Origin: Bacteroidales bacterium
Lineage (GTDB): Bacteria > Bacteroidota > Bacteroidia > Bacteroidales > Muribaculaceae
Assembly: GCA_014800815.1 (NCBI GenBank)
Contig: JAAVFI010000038.1
Coordinates: 1 to 53,490, forward strand
DNA: 53,490 nucleotides
Direction: 5' to 3'
Part shown: positions 8,459 through 16,897 of the stretch, in pieces
How positions within the stretch are numbered: position 1 is the stretch's first letter
Layout: every line of letters begins with the position of its first letter
The notes under the pieces: generated by a model
The model's database searches: none
Told to the model about the DNA's origin: nothing
Seen by the model: only the letters and a program-made list of their open reading frames with translations
Program-made: the position numbers and the translations under genes

Positions 8459-9895
8459 ATGGCTCGCAAACGCAAAGAACTTCCTGTACTGGAAGATGTT
8501 GAGATACTCGATGTTGCGGCAGAAGGCAATGCTCTTGCCCGTGTCGATGAAATGGTCGTGTTCGTTCCTTTCGGAGCGCCCGGCGACCGAGTGGACATCA
8601 AAATAGAAAAGAAAAAGAAATCGTATGCCCAGGGCCGCATTGAAAAGATGCGCAAGGAGAGCCCTATAAGAGTCGCTCCCAAGTGTGCGCACTTCACAGT
8701 GTGCGGCGGCTGTCGCTGGCAGCACCTTCCCTACGACTTTCAGCTCAAATGCAAGCGTCAGCAGGTGGTGGACGCTCTCGAGCGTATCGCAAAGGTAGAG
8801 CTCCCCGAGATACCTGCCGCCCTCGGCAGCGACAAGATATGGGAGTATCGTAATAAAATGGAATATACCTTCTCCAACCGCTGCTGGCTCACATTCGAGC
8901 AGCTGAGGTCAGGTGAGGAATTCCCCGACCGCGATGCTGCCGGCTTCCATATCCCCGGTTCGTTCGATAAGGTTCTCGATATCGGACGCTGCTATCTTCA
9001 GGATGATATTTCCAACCGCATGCGTCATTTCATCAAGGACTACGGTAAGGCTCACGGCCTGCCGTTCTACGATTTGAAGGCACAGTGCGGCTTCCTCCGC
9101 ACAATGATGGTGCGAGTGGCTTCTACTGGAGAAATCATGGTGGTGCTATCTGTCGGCGAAGACCGAAAAGACGACCTCAACGCACTCCTCGACGCGTTTA
9201 TCAAAGAGTTTCCCCAAGTTACATCGCTCATGTATGTGGTGAACACCAAGGTAAACGATACCATTGGCGACCTCAACATTCAGCTATATGCCGGAAAGGA
9301 ATATATCGAGGAAGAAATGGAGGGTCTGCGTTTCCGCGTAGGTCCGAAGTCGTTCTATCAGACCAATTCACTGCAGGCTTACGAACTCTATAAAGTCGTA
9401 CGCGACTTTGCACAACTCACCGGCTCAGAACTGGTTTACGACCTCTATACAGGTACGGGTACTATTGCAAACTTTGTCAGCCGTAAGGCTCGTAAAGTTG
9501 TAGGCGTTGAGTATGTGGAAGCCGCTATCGAAGATGCGCGTATCAACTCGTCGGTCAATGGTATTGACAATACTATTTTCTTCGCCGGCGATATGAAAGA
9601 TGTACTCACCGACGATTTCATTGCGGAGCATGGGCACCCCGATGTAATGATAGTCGACCCTCCCCGTGCAGGTATGCATGCTAATGTTGTCGACACCATA
9701 CTTCGCGCCGAGCCTCCCGTGATAGTCTATGTGAGCTGCAATCCTGCAACTCAGGCACGCGACCTCGCTTTACTTGATGTCAAATACAAGGTAGAGGCCG
9801 TTCAGCCTGTCGATATGTTCCCCCACACTCAGCACGTGGAGAACGTCGTGCGACTCGTCCGCCGTCCTCAGCCTAAAGAAAGTGTTGAATTATAA
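8459..9895 (+). CDS. rlmD: 23S rRNA (uracil-5-)-methyltransferase, RlmD/TrmA family
   Basis: This is a SAM-dependent RNA m5U methyltransferase. A TRAM domain occupies about residues 1-65. Cysteines C76, C82 and C85 (KCAHFTVCGGC), plus a fourth in GRCYLQ near 180, form the iron-sulfur site of RlmD-like enzymes. The Rossmann domain carries LVYDLYTGTGTIANF, and the catalytic cysteine is in VYVSCNPATQARDL. The 478 residues fit the family. Target position (E. coli U1939) is by homology; some relatives modify two sites. The end overlaps the convergent CYTH gene by 28 bases. Confidence 0.88.
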   Translation: MARKRKELPVLEDVEILDVAAEGNALARVDEMVVFVPFGAPGDRVDIKIEKKKKSYAQGRIEKMRKESPIRVAPKCAHFTVCGGCRWQHLPYDFQLKCKRQQVVDALERIAKVELPEIPAALGSDKIWEYRNKMEYTFSNRCWLTFEQLRSGEEFPDRDAAGFHIPGSFDKVLDIGRCYLQDDISNRMRHFIKDYGKAHGLPFYDLKAQCGFLRTMMVRVASTGEIMVVLSVGEDRKDDLNALLDAFIKEFPQVTSLMYVVNTKVNDTIGDLNIQLYAGKEYIEEEMEGLRFRVGPKSFYQTNSLQAYELYKVVRDFAQLTGSELVYDLYTGTGTIANFVSRKARKVVGVEYVEAAIEDARINSSVNGIDNTIFFAGDMKDVLTDDFIAEHGHPDVMIVDPPRAGMHANVVDTILRAEPPVIVYVSCNPATQARDLALLDVKYKVEAVQPVDMFPHTQHVENVVRLVRRPQPKESVEL

Positions 9896-10323
9896 TACGC
9901 TGCGTCGCCCGTCACCTCTTCTCCAATGAAGGGGGGACGCGCGAACGGAATGTTTTCGGCAGGAAGTTCTATTTCCGCAAGGATGAGGCCGCTGTGTCTG
10001 CCTCCGAATTCGTCAACTTCCCACTTCAGACCGTTTTCGGCAGGTACTATATAGCGTATTTTCTCTATAAGACGCTTGCCGCAGCACGCATGGAGCATTT
10101 CCATAGCATCCTCAACGGGTATTTCGTACTCCCACTCGCCTCGCACCGCACCGATATTGCGGCTCTTGACAGTGATCATGGCTCTGTCGCCGGAAACTCG
10201 CACACGTACGGTCGCGTCTGGGTCGGTGTTCAGATATCCCTGAGCAATAATCTTTTTCGCTACTGCGAGGTTCTTGAAAGAATCGTCCTTAACAAGAAAT
10301 TTCCGTTCTATTTCCTTTGCCAT
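9868..10323 (-). CDS. CYTH domain protein (triphosphate tunnel enzyme)
   Basis: The start MAKEIERKFLVK contains the ExExK signature of the CYTH family. Charged strands follow with TVRVRVSGDRAMITVK, YEIPVEDAMEML, WEVDEFGGRHSGLILAEIEL and a tail ending YYNSTLSL. Single-domain proteins of this type are usually inorganic triphosphatases or related phosphohydrolases that bind the triphosphate inside a beta barrel; the real substrate is not determined. It is 151 residues long and diverges from the DUF5686 gene. A possible -7 box (minus-strand TAACTTTA, 10351-10358) lies upstream. Confidence 0.88.
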   Translation of the reverse strand: MAKEIERKFLVKDDSFKNLAVAKKIIAQGYLNTDPDATVRVRVSGDRAMITVKSRNIGAVRGEWEYEIPVEDAMEMLHACCGKRLIEKIRYIVPAENGLKWEVDEFGGRHSGLILAEIELPAENIPFARPPFIGEEVTGDAAYYNSTLSLG

Positions 10324-10365
10324 ATTTGCGTTGGTGATAAAATACGGGTGTAAAGTTAGTAAAAA

Positions 10366-12912
10366 TTGAGATATAAGAGAATCATATCGGCGGTTTTTGT
10401 CCTGTTGCTGTTCGTAGCATCGGCAGGCGCAGCCGTTGTCTCTGAAACTCTCGTGCAGGGAATCGTCAGAGACTCCATAACACTCGAAGGCATTCCCTAC
10501 GCGTCGGTGAGCGTACGTCCGGGAGGTAAGGCCGTAGTGGCCGACAGCCGTGGTTTATTCTCAGTAGTGCTCGACCCCGGCTCATCGGAGCTCCGAGCCT
10601 CATCGCAGGGCTATGCCCCTAAAGTGGTACCCGTTGTTGAGTCGCGCATCAACCTCTACGATATAATGCTCGTGCCCGAGGCTAAAGAGCTTAAAGAACT
10701 CGTGGTGAAGAAAGCAAGATACTCCAAACGCAATAATCCTGCCGTAGACTTTGCCAGAAAGCTGAAAGAAAAAGGCGCAGAGTCGGACCCGCGAAAGAAA
10801 CCCGACTACTCCTACGACCGATATGAACGTATCGTTTTAGGCCTTCACGATTTCGATACCACATCACAGAATGTGATGATGCGCAAGATGCCTTTCCTTA
10901 TCGAGCATGTGGATACTTCCGAAATTTCCGGCAAGCCGGTATTGGCTTTGTCGCTGAAAGAAACAGCGGGTACTGAATTCTGGCGTAAGAACGAGCACCG
11001 CTCGCTCCTTACCGGGCAGCGCGGCGCCGGCGTCGATGAGTTTATCGACGGTGAGAATATGATGACCATGCTCACCGAGATACTCAGAGAGGTGGATTTA
11101 TATGATTCGCAGATAGTGCTGATGAAAAACAACTTTGTCAGCCCTCTCTCGGCAGCAGCCCCCGATTTCTATCGCTTTTACCTCGTAGACAGTACGGCCG
11201 TGGTGCCGGATACCGAAGGCCCCCACATTGCATTAGCCTTCTATCCCCGAAACAAGTCCTCATTCTGCTTCACCGGGCATGTGTATGTGCCTGCGAATGA
11301 TAAAACAATGCCTATTTCGCGGATAGACATGCACGTCCCCGACGATATAAACCTCAATTTTGTAAAGGACCTGAATATCGTGCAGACGTATAAACGCACT
11401 CCCGGCGGTACCCGCCTCAAAGAGCGCGACGATATGATTATGACTCTGCAGGCCGTGCCCGGAACCCCGGAGGTGTACGTGTCAAGGAAAATTTCCTACG
11501 ACAATCACTCTTTCGAGCACAGCACCATTGCCGACAGCCTTTTCGCCAAGATTGGCGAAAAGCAGGTCGACCGCGAAGCTCTGGACCGCGACGAACTCTT
11601 TTGGGCGAATATGCGCAGCGGTAACGAGCAGGCGGGTGAGAATAACACTGCTTTGCTCATGGAGCGCCTGTGCTCGAAGAAAGTGTTCTATTGGGGCGAG
11701 AAGGTGCTAAAAGTACTCGTCAACGGATATATAACGACAGGTAAGGATAGCAAATTCGATTTCGGCCCCGTCAATACCTTTGCAAGCTATAATTCGTTTG
11801 AAGGCTTCCGCCTCCGTGCAGGCGGTATGACCACTGCAAATCTATCGAAGCACATTTTCGGCCGAGGATATCTCGCCTACGGTTTTGGCGACCATAAATG
11901 GAAGTACAGCGCCGAGGCCGAATATTCATTCAACGAGAAGCGCTATCATGCACGCGAATGGCCGATTCATTCTCTCCGTCTGTCGCACCGATATGATGTG
12001 GATCGACTCGGTTCTCATTACCTCTACACCAACGCCGACAACTTTGTGCTGTCGCTGAGCCGTCTTTCCGACAAGCATTTTTCTTACCGAAGAGATACCG
12101 AACTACGCTATACGCTTGAGCTGAGAAATAATCTCAGTTTCGGGCTTACTGCCGCTCATTCACGGCAGGAGGCGAGCCGTTGGTTGTCGTTTATAAAAGG
12201 CGACGGTCAGGTACTCGACCACTTCGGAGAGACATGGTTTGAGGCCGAGATACGTTATGCTCCCGGCGAAAAATTCTACCAGTCCGGCTCTTACCGCATA
12301 CCCGTGAGTGCCGATGCGCCTGTCTTTACCTTGCGACATCGCTTTGCTGCAAAGGGCTTTGCAGGGACTGCGTTCGGCATCAATCGTACGGAGATAAGTG
12401 CTTCGAAGCGCTTCCGCATGTCTTTCCTCGGCTCTTTGGATCTTGCCGCCGAGGGTGGTCACGTATGGGGCGAAACACCTTTCACCGAGCTGCTGATACC
12501 TAATGCCAACCTTTCGTACACCATACAGCCGCGCAGCTTTGCGCTGATGAATCCGATGGAATTTATCAACTCCTCATACGTGGGCTGGCACGCTACATGG
12601 CAATTACGCGGACTGATTTTTAACCTCATCCCCGGGGTAAAGAAACTCGGACTGCGCGAGGTTGTATCGTTCAACGGTATGTGGGGTCAGTTGTCGAAGC
12701 GCAACAATCCGAAATATAATCCGTCGCTCCTCGTTTTCCCCGAGGAGTGCGGCGATATGAAAATGGATAAACCTTATATGGAACTTTCTGCGGGGCTGGA
12801 CAATATCTTCAGAATCCTGAGAGTTGACTATGTATGGCGCCTCAGCTACCGCAACGTACCGTATTCAATAGATAGAAGCGGTGTGCGTGTAGCCCTGCAT
12901 TTCACTTTCTGA
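10366..12912 (+). CDS. DUF5686 outer-membrane-type protein with carboxypeptidase-like domain
   Basis: The 848-residue product begins with a signal peptide (MRYKRIISAVFVLLLFVASAGA). A carboxypeptidase-regulatory-like beta domain follows (about 32-115; VQGIVRDSITLEGIPYASVSV), and then a long DUF5686 region whose C-terminal half resembles a beta barrel and ends HFTF, as outer-membrane proteins do. Such proteins are common in Bacteroidetes, but their role is unknown. The start is TTG at 10366. No ATG gives as good a signal peptide, but initiation at TTG is not proven. Its last 11 bases overlap the end of the convergent radical SAM gene. Confidence 0.85.
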   Translation: MRYKRIISAVFVLLLFVASAGAAVVSETLVQGIVRDSITLEGIPYASVSVRPGGKAVVADSRGLFSVVLDPGSSELRASSQGYAPKVVPVVESRINLYDIMLVPEAKELKELVVKKARYSKRNNPAVDFARKLKEKGAESDPRKKPDYSYDRYERIVLGLHDFDTTSQNVMMRKMPFLIEHVDTSEISGKPVLALSLKETAGTEFWRKNEHRSLLTGQRGAGVDEFIDGENMMTMLTEILREVDLYDSQIVLMKNNFVSPLSAAAPDFYRFYLVDSTAVVPDTEGPHIALAFYPRNKSSFCFTGHVYVPANDKTMPISRIDMHVPDDINLNFVKDLNIVQTYKRTPGGTRLKERDDMIMTLQAVPGTPEVYVSRKISYDNHSFEHSTIADSLFAKIGEKQVDREALDRDELFWANMRSGNEQAGENNTALLMERLCSKKVFYWGEKVLKVLVNGYITTGKDSKFDFGPVNTFASYNSFEGFRLRAGGMTTANLSKHIFGRGYLAYGFGDHKWKYSAEAEYSFNEKRYHAREWPIHSLRLSHRYDVDRLGSHYLYTNADNFVLSLSRLSDKHFSYRRDTELRYTLELRNNLSFGLTAAHSRQEASRWLSFIKGDGQVLDHFGETWFEAEIRYAPGEKFYQSGSYRIPVSADAPVFTLRHRFAAKGFAGTAFGINRTEISASKRFRMSFLGSLDLAAEGGHVWGETPFTELLIPNANLSYTIQPRSFALMNPMEFINSSYVGWHATWQLRGLIFNLIPGVKKLGLREVVSFNGMWGQLSKRNNPKYNPSLLVFPEECGDMKMDKPYMELSAGLDNIFRILRVDYVWRLSYRNVPYSIDRSGVRVALHFTF

Positions 12913-13810
12913 GCGCTTCTCTTTCTTTGAGTTTGCGGAGAAGTATTTCCCTGAACTCATAGTTTTTCAGTCCCCATTTTGGAGCGATGAGCAGGTGCGC
13001 GGGAGCCTGAGCGACGAAGCGGTCTATAGCGATATCGGGGCGCAGACGGTCAAGCAGTTTTACGCACAGATCGGCATAGGCATTGGGCGTAAAGAGGGCT
13101 ACGGAAAGACCGTCGCGATACATCGAAGCGAGAGGCGTTGCCTCCAGTATCTGCAGCTGATGAAATTTGAGAGTGCTTATAGGCAAACTGTTTACGGCAT
13201 CGACCGTTTCAAAATACATTTGTTCATTCTCGCCCGGTAGCCCGAGAATGAGATGCACGCCCACCGAAAAGCCCGCATGGGCAGTTCGCATTATTGCATC
13301 CCTTGCCTGCGCAGCAGTGTGATGCCGGTTGATAAATTCGAGAGTCTTGTCGTGCATGGTCTCCACCCCGAATTCTATCAGAATCTCTTTCCCGCTTTCC
13401 TGCGCAAGTTTTTTTAATTCACTCAACAGCTCGTCGGGCATACAATCGGGGCGGGTGCCTATCACAATTCCTACAGTATCGGCGTCGGCAAGAGCTTCTG
13501 CATAGGCTTTGAGCAGGCGGGGATGAGCACCGTAGGTACTTGTATAGGACTGAAAGTAGGCAAGATACCTCATAGTAGGGTACTTGCGGGCAAAGAATTG
13601 TTTGCCTCTCTCAATCTGAGCGGCTACGCCGAATGAAGATTTGTCGCTGTCAGGACTGAAAGCTGTATTGTTGCAGTATATACAGCCGCCACGTCCCAGA
13701 GACCCGTCGCGGTTGGGACAGCCGAGGGCGAGGTCGATGGATATTTTCTGGATCTTGCCCGAGAAATGCTCGGCGAGAAAGTCGGAATATTCCTTGAAAT
13801 ACGGATTCAT
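12902..13810 (-). CDS. TIGR01212 family radical SAM protein (YhcC-like)
   Basis: The 302-residue frame from ATG at 13810 begins MNPYFKEYSDFLAEHF. It has the iron-sulfur motif CPNRDGSLGRGGCIYCNN (Cx11-12CxxC, the longer variant of this family) and the conserved block FGVETMHDKTLEFINRHH. The family is related to Elp3-type radical SAM enzymes, with a suggested role in RNA modification that is not established. A frame extending 31 residues upstream exists, but the internal start gives an ATGA overlap with aroC and the usual N-terminus, so I chose it. It is the last gene of the long dedA-rpe operon. Confidence 0.88.
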   Translation of the reverse strand: MNPYFKEYSDFLAEHFSGKIQKISIDLALGCPNRDGSLGRGGCIYCNNTAFSPDSDKSSFGVAAQIERGKQFFARKYPTMRYLAYFQSYTSTYGAHPRLLKAYAEALADADTVGIVIGTRPDCMPDELLSELKKLAQESGKEILIEFGVETMHDKTLEFINRHHTAAQARDAIMRTAHAGFSVGVHLILGLPGENEQMYFETVDAVNSLPISTLKFHQLQILEATPLASMYRDGLSVALFTPNAYADLCVKLLDRLRPDIAIDRFVAQAPAHLLIAPKWGLKNYEFREILLRKLKEREALRK

Positions 13811-14790
13811 AAGTGCGCTGAGGCTTTGGCGATGAGCACCGCGTCCATGATAGTGAGTGCGGCCATAGCCTCGACTACGGGCAGTACCCGAGGTGCAACG
13901 CAAGGGTCGTGCCGACCTCTCACGCTCAATATTTTGGAGCGCCCGTCGGCGTCAATGGTCTCGACAGGGCGGGGCAGTGTCGCTATGGGTTTGAACGCCA
14001 CACGGAAAGAGATATCTTCACCATTTGAAATGCCGCCCTGAATGCCTCCAGAATGATTGGAGCGCATGCGCACTTTCCCTTCGGAATCAACATATGGAGT
14101 ATCGACAGATTCGCTTCCGTGCATATCGGCAGCTCTGAATCCGTCGCCATATTCAAATCCTTTGGCGGCATTTATACTCATCATGGCAAAAGCGAGTCGG
14201 GCCTGTAATTTCCCGAATATCGGTTCGCCGAGACCTGCAGGCACTCCCGCTATCGTACACGATACGAGCGCACCTATAGTATCGGAGCTGCTTTTTGCTG
14301 CCTTGACTTTTTCTTCGAGATTGTCTTCCGCCGCGGCCTTCACAGATATCCCAAACTCTTCAAGATATTGCATGGCAAGAGCCCCTGCCACTACTCTGGC
14401 TGCCGTCTCACGAGCCGACGCACGGCCTCCGCCACGGTGGTCGCGGATACCATATTTTACCGAGTAGGTATAGTCAGCGTGGTTGGGGCGATAGGTGTCG
14501 CGAAGTTCATCGTAGTCAGAACTTCTTGCATCGGTATTTTCGATGATGAAAGCTATAGGCGTACCCGTGGTACGGCCTTCGAATATCCCGGACAGAAATT
14601 TTACGGAGTCTGCTTCACGCCTGGAGGAGGTGAGGGTTGACTGACCCGGACGTCGGCGTGCGAGCATGGCATCTACAGCGTCAAAGTCAATCTTCATCCC
14701 TGCGGGAAAACCGTCGAGGACGCCGCCGATAGCGGGCCCGTGGCTTTCGCCGAAGTCAGTGAAGCGAAGTATCTGTCCGAAAGTGTTCAT
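13807..14790 (-). CDS. aroC: chorismate synthase
   Basis: Chorismate synthase removes phosphate from 5-enolpyruvylshikimate 3-phosphate to form chorismate, the branch point for aromatic amino acids, folate and menaquinone. It needs reduced FMN. Family motifs are present: GESHGPAIGGVLDGFPAG at the start, a GIRDHRGGGRASARETAARV block, and RSNHSGGIQGGISNG. At 327 residues it is slightly shorter than E. coli AroC and ends soon after VVEAMAALTIMDAVL. The start and stop both overlap neighbouring genes by 4 bases (ATGA), so translation is probably coupled to ybaK and the radical SAM gene. Confidence 0.95.
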   Translation of the reverse strand: MNTFGQILRFTDFGESHGPAIGGVLDGFPAGMKIDFDAVDAMLARRRPGQSTLTSSRREADSVKFLSGIFEGRTTGTPIAFIIENTDARSSDYDELRDTYRPNHADYTYSVKYGIRDHRGGGRASARETAARVVAGALAMQYLEEFGISVKAAAEDNLEEKVKAAKSSSDTIGALVSCTIAGVPAGLGEPIFGKLQARLAFAMMSINAAKGFEYGDGFRAADMHGSESVDTPYVDSEGKVRMRSNHSGGIQGGISNGEDISFRVAFKPIATLPRPVETIDADGRSKILSVRGRHDPCVAPRVLPVVEAMAALTIMDAVLIAKASAHL

Positions 14791-15272
14791 TGCACAAGGT
14801 CTGTAGTTTCAGCTCCTACAAATTCGATAAGCTTTTTGGGGTCGATTTTTATCTGCATACCGCGTACGCCTGCACTCACATATATGATATCGTGGTTGAG
14901 GGCCGATGAGTGGAAGAATGTGCGTAGCGGTTTCTTCATGCCGATAGGCGAACAGCCTCCGCGGATGTAGCCCGTAAGCGGCAGTAGCTCTTTTACGGCA
15001 ATCATTTCGGCCTTCTTGTCGCCGGCAGCTTTTGCAGCCTTCTTCAAGTCGACTTCGCAATTGCCCGGAACGACACATACGAATAGCCCTGTGCGCTCAC
15101 CGCGCAGCACAAGAGTCTTGAATACGACGTTGATATCTTCTCCGACGCTTTCGGCCACGTGGCGTGCGTCGAGATTATTTTCATCGACTTCGTATTCTAC
15201 GGTAGAAAAATCAATACCGGCGGCTTCGAGAAGCCGCACGGCATTAGTCTTGTTGAGCTTCGCTTTGGCCAT
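14787..15272 (-). CDS. ybaK: Cys-tRNA(Pro)/Cys-tRNA(Cys) deacylase, YbaK/EbsC type
   Basis: YbaK-type proteins hydrolyse cysteine wrongly attached to tRNA(Pro) and act in trans with prolyl-tRNA synthetase. The 161 residues show KTLVLRGE near residue 50, the conserved GYIRGGCSPIGMKK segment and a C-terminal VSAGVRGMQIKIDP block. I chose ATG at 15272 over an upstream start because it overlaps the trxB stop (TAATG) and gives the normal N-terminus MAKAKLNKTNAVRLL. It is in the middle of the operon, joined to aroC by ATGA. Confidence 0.92.
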   Translation of the reverse strand: MAKAKLNKTNAVRLLEAAGIDFSTVEYEVDENNLDARHVAESVGEDINVVFKTLVLRGERTGLFVCVVPGNCEVDLKKAAKAAGDKKAEMIAVKELLPLTGYIRGGCSPIGMKKPLRTFFHSSALNHDIIYVSAGVRGMQIKIDPKKLIEFVGAETTDLVQ

Positions 15273-16216
15273 TATTCGTTTTCGATGAGGAAACGTTCTG
15301 CATCGAGAGCGGCACGGCAACCCATACCTGCGGCTGATACAGCCTGCTGATATACGGGGTCGGCAACGTCGCCTGCAGCGAATACGCCGGGAAGATTTGT
15401 CTCGGTAGAGTGACCCTTAGTCTTGATATATCCGTTCTCGTCGAGTTCGACAGCACCGCCGAGGAATGCAGTATTGGGAGTATGACCGATTGCGAGGAAG
15501 AAGCCTTCTACAGGAATGTCAAACTCATATTCTTCGTCGGTACCCTTGTGCTTTACAAGGTGAGCGCCTTCGAGAAGGTCGGTGCCGAAGAGCGAGAGAG
15601 TCTGGGTGTTGTAGAGTACTTCGATATTGGGATTTTCCGATACCTTCTGCTGCATATATTTCGACGCACGCAGATAGTCTTTGCGGACAATCATATATAC
15701 CTTGGATGCAAGACCTGCAAGGTAGAGGGCCTCTTCGCAAGCAGTGTCACCGCCACCTACAACGGCCACATTGCGCTTGCGATAGAAGAAACCGTCGCAT
15801 GTAGCACAAGCCGAAACACCCATCCCGAGGTATTTCTGCTCATCGTCGATACCGAGATATTTTGCAGCGGCACCGGTGGCGATAATGATAGTGTCGGCTG
15901 CAATTACATGACCACCGTTGTTGACCTTGACCATGTAGGGTCGGCTTGAGAAGTCGATAGACGAAACTTCGCCGCTAAGCATCATCAAGCCGAAACGCTC
16001 TGCCTGAGCCTTGAAATCTTCCATCATCTTGGGGCCTGTCACGCCTTCGGGATAGCCGGGGAAGTTCTCCACTTCGGTGGTTGTTGTCAGCTGACCGCCG
16101 GGCTGAGAGCCGTCGATGAGAATGGGGTTGAGGTTGGCACGGGAAGTGTAGATGCCGGCGGTATATCCGGCAGGTCCCGAACCTATGATAAGGCATTTTG
16201 TTGCGAGTTCACTCAT
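15272..16216 (-). CDS. trxB: thioredoxin-disulfide reductase
   Basis: TrxB passes electrons from NADPH through FAD to thioredoxin. The 314 residues contain the FAD motif GSGPAGYTAG near residue 13, the redox pair CATC (C137, C140), the NADPH motif VVGGGDTACEEA, and the C-terminal FAD motif GVFAAGDVADP. Length and layout are standard for the low-molecular-weight bacterial enzyme. Its stop overlaps the start of ybaK in TAATG, and lolA lies 33 bases upstream, which places it in the middle of the long minus-strand operon. Confidence 0.96.
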   Translation of the reverse strand: MSELATKCLIIGSGPAGYTAGIYTSRANLNPILIDGSQPGGQLTTTTEVENFPGYPEGVTGPKMMEDFKAQAERFGLMMLSGEVSSIDFSSRPYMVKVNNGGHVIAADTIIIATGAAAKYLGIDDEQKYLGMGVSACATCDGFFYRKRNVAVVGGGDTACEEALYLAGLASKVYMIVRKDYLRASKYMQQKVSENPNIEVLYNTQTLSLFGTDLLEGAHLVKHKGTDEEYEFDIPVEGFFLAIGHTPNTAFLGGAVELDENGYIKTKGHSTETNLPGVFAAGDVADPVYQQAVSAAGMGCRAALDAERFLIENE

Positions 16217-16249
16217 ATTATAAGCTGTTTTCTTTACGTACTTATGTAT

Positions 16250-16867
16250 TTATCTTAAATCAATGATATCCGAGGCAGGGTAGAGAGCCTTGTCGTATCT
16301 GAAAGTCGAGGCATTACGGGTATTTCCCGCAGAGATTTTGTCTATGTTGAGGTCGACGGTACGCTTGTCGGCGAAGGTGACCGTAACGGTTTTCGGCCAG
16401 CCTGTAGAAGGGTTAATACTCACTACGATATTGTCAATCTCAGAATTTTTGTCGCGAGGCGTAAGTCGTACTCTCTGCAGACCGTTCTTATCCGCAATTC
16501 TTAAAGAGGTGTAGTAAGATGAGTTTGAGGTAAGAATTGCAAAAGGATTGGCCGCCATAATCTCATCGGTCTCCGGCTCGGAGATATTTACCTCCTTCGA
16601 CGATTTCATATATGCCCACTGTGTTTTGCCGTCGAACCACACTATCAGTTGCGGTGTGGTGAAGGTGAAAGACGGCCCTGCCATAATGGCGGAGCCCTGC
16701 ATGGGCGAGCCTGCTCCCGAAATGGTGAAGAGGGCTTCGACCGACGGAGCCGACGTGAACCGCGCTCTTACTTTATCGAGTATTGAGGATGCCGATTCAG
16801 CACCCCGTACTGCAAAAGAGCAGAGGAGCAATGAAACTATAAGAAGTGATTTTATTGACTTTACCAT
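16250..16867 (-). CDS. LolA-like outer-membrane lipoprotein carrier
   Basis: The 205-residue protein has a signal peptide (MVKSIKSLLIVSLLLCSFAVRG). An N-terminal helix with SASSILDKVRARFTS follows, then strands typical of the LolA half-barrel (FTFTTPQLIVWFDGKTQWAYM; VSINPSTGWPKTVTVTFADK). LolA carries lipoproteins through the periplasm to the outer membrane. Sequence identity across this family in Bacteroidetes is low, so the name rests on the overall pattern. It follows ftsK by 30 bases, an order often kept in Bacteroidetes. Confidence 0.85.
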   Translation of the reverse strand: MVKSIKSLLIVSLLLCSFAVRGAESASSILDKVRARFTSAPSVEALFTISGAGSPMQGSAIMAGPSFTFTTPQLIVWFDGKTQWAYMKSSKEVNISEPETDEIMAANPFAILTSNSSYYTSLRIADKNGLQRVRLTPRDKNSEIDNIVVSINPSTGWPKTVTVTFADKRTVDLNIDKISAGNTRNASTFRYDKALYPASDIIDLR

Positions 16868-16897
16868 AACAATATAACATTCTTATCTGCCGCCGGT

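Noticed and set aside
7280-8725. A 481-codon open frame on the minus strand
   Set aside because: It lies opposite the RlmI-type methyltransferase and the start of rlmD, both with clear domains; it is a product of codon bias on the other strand.
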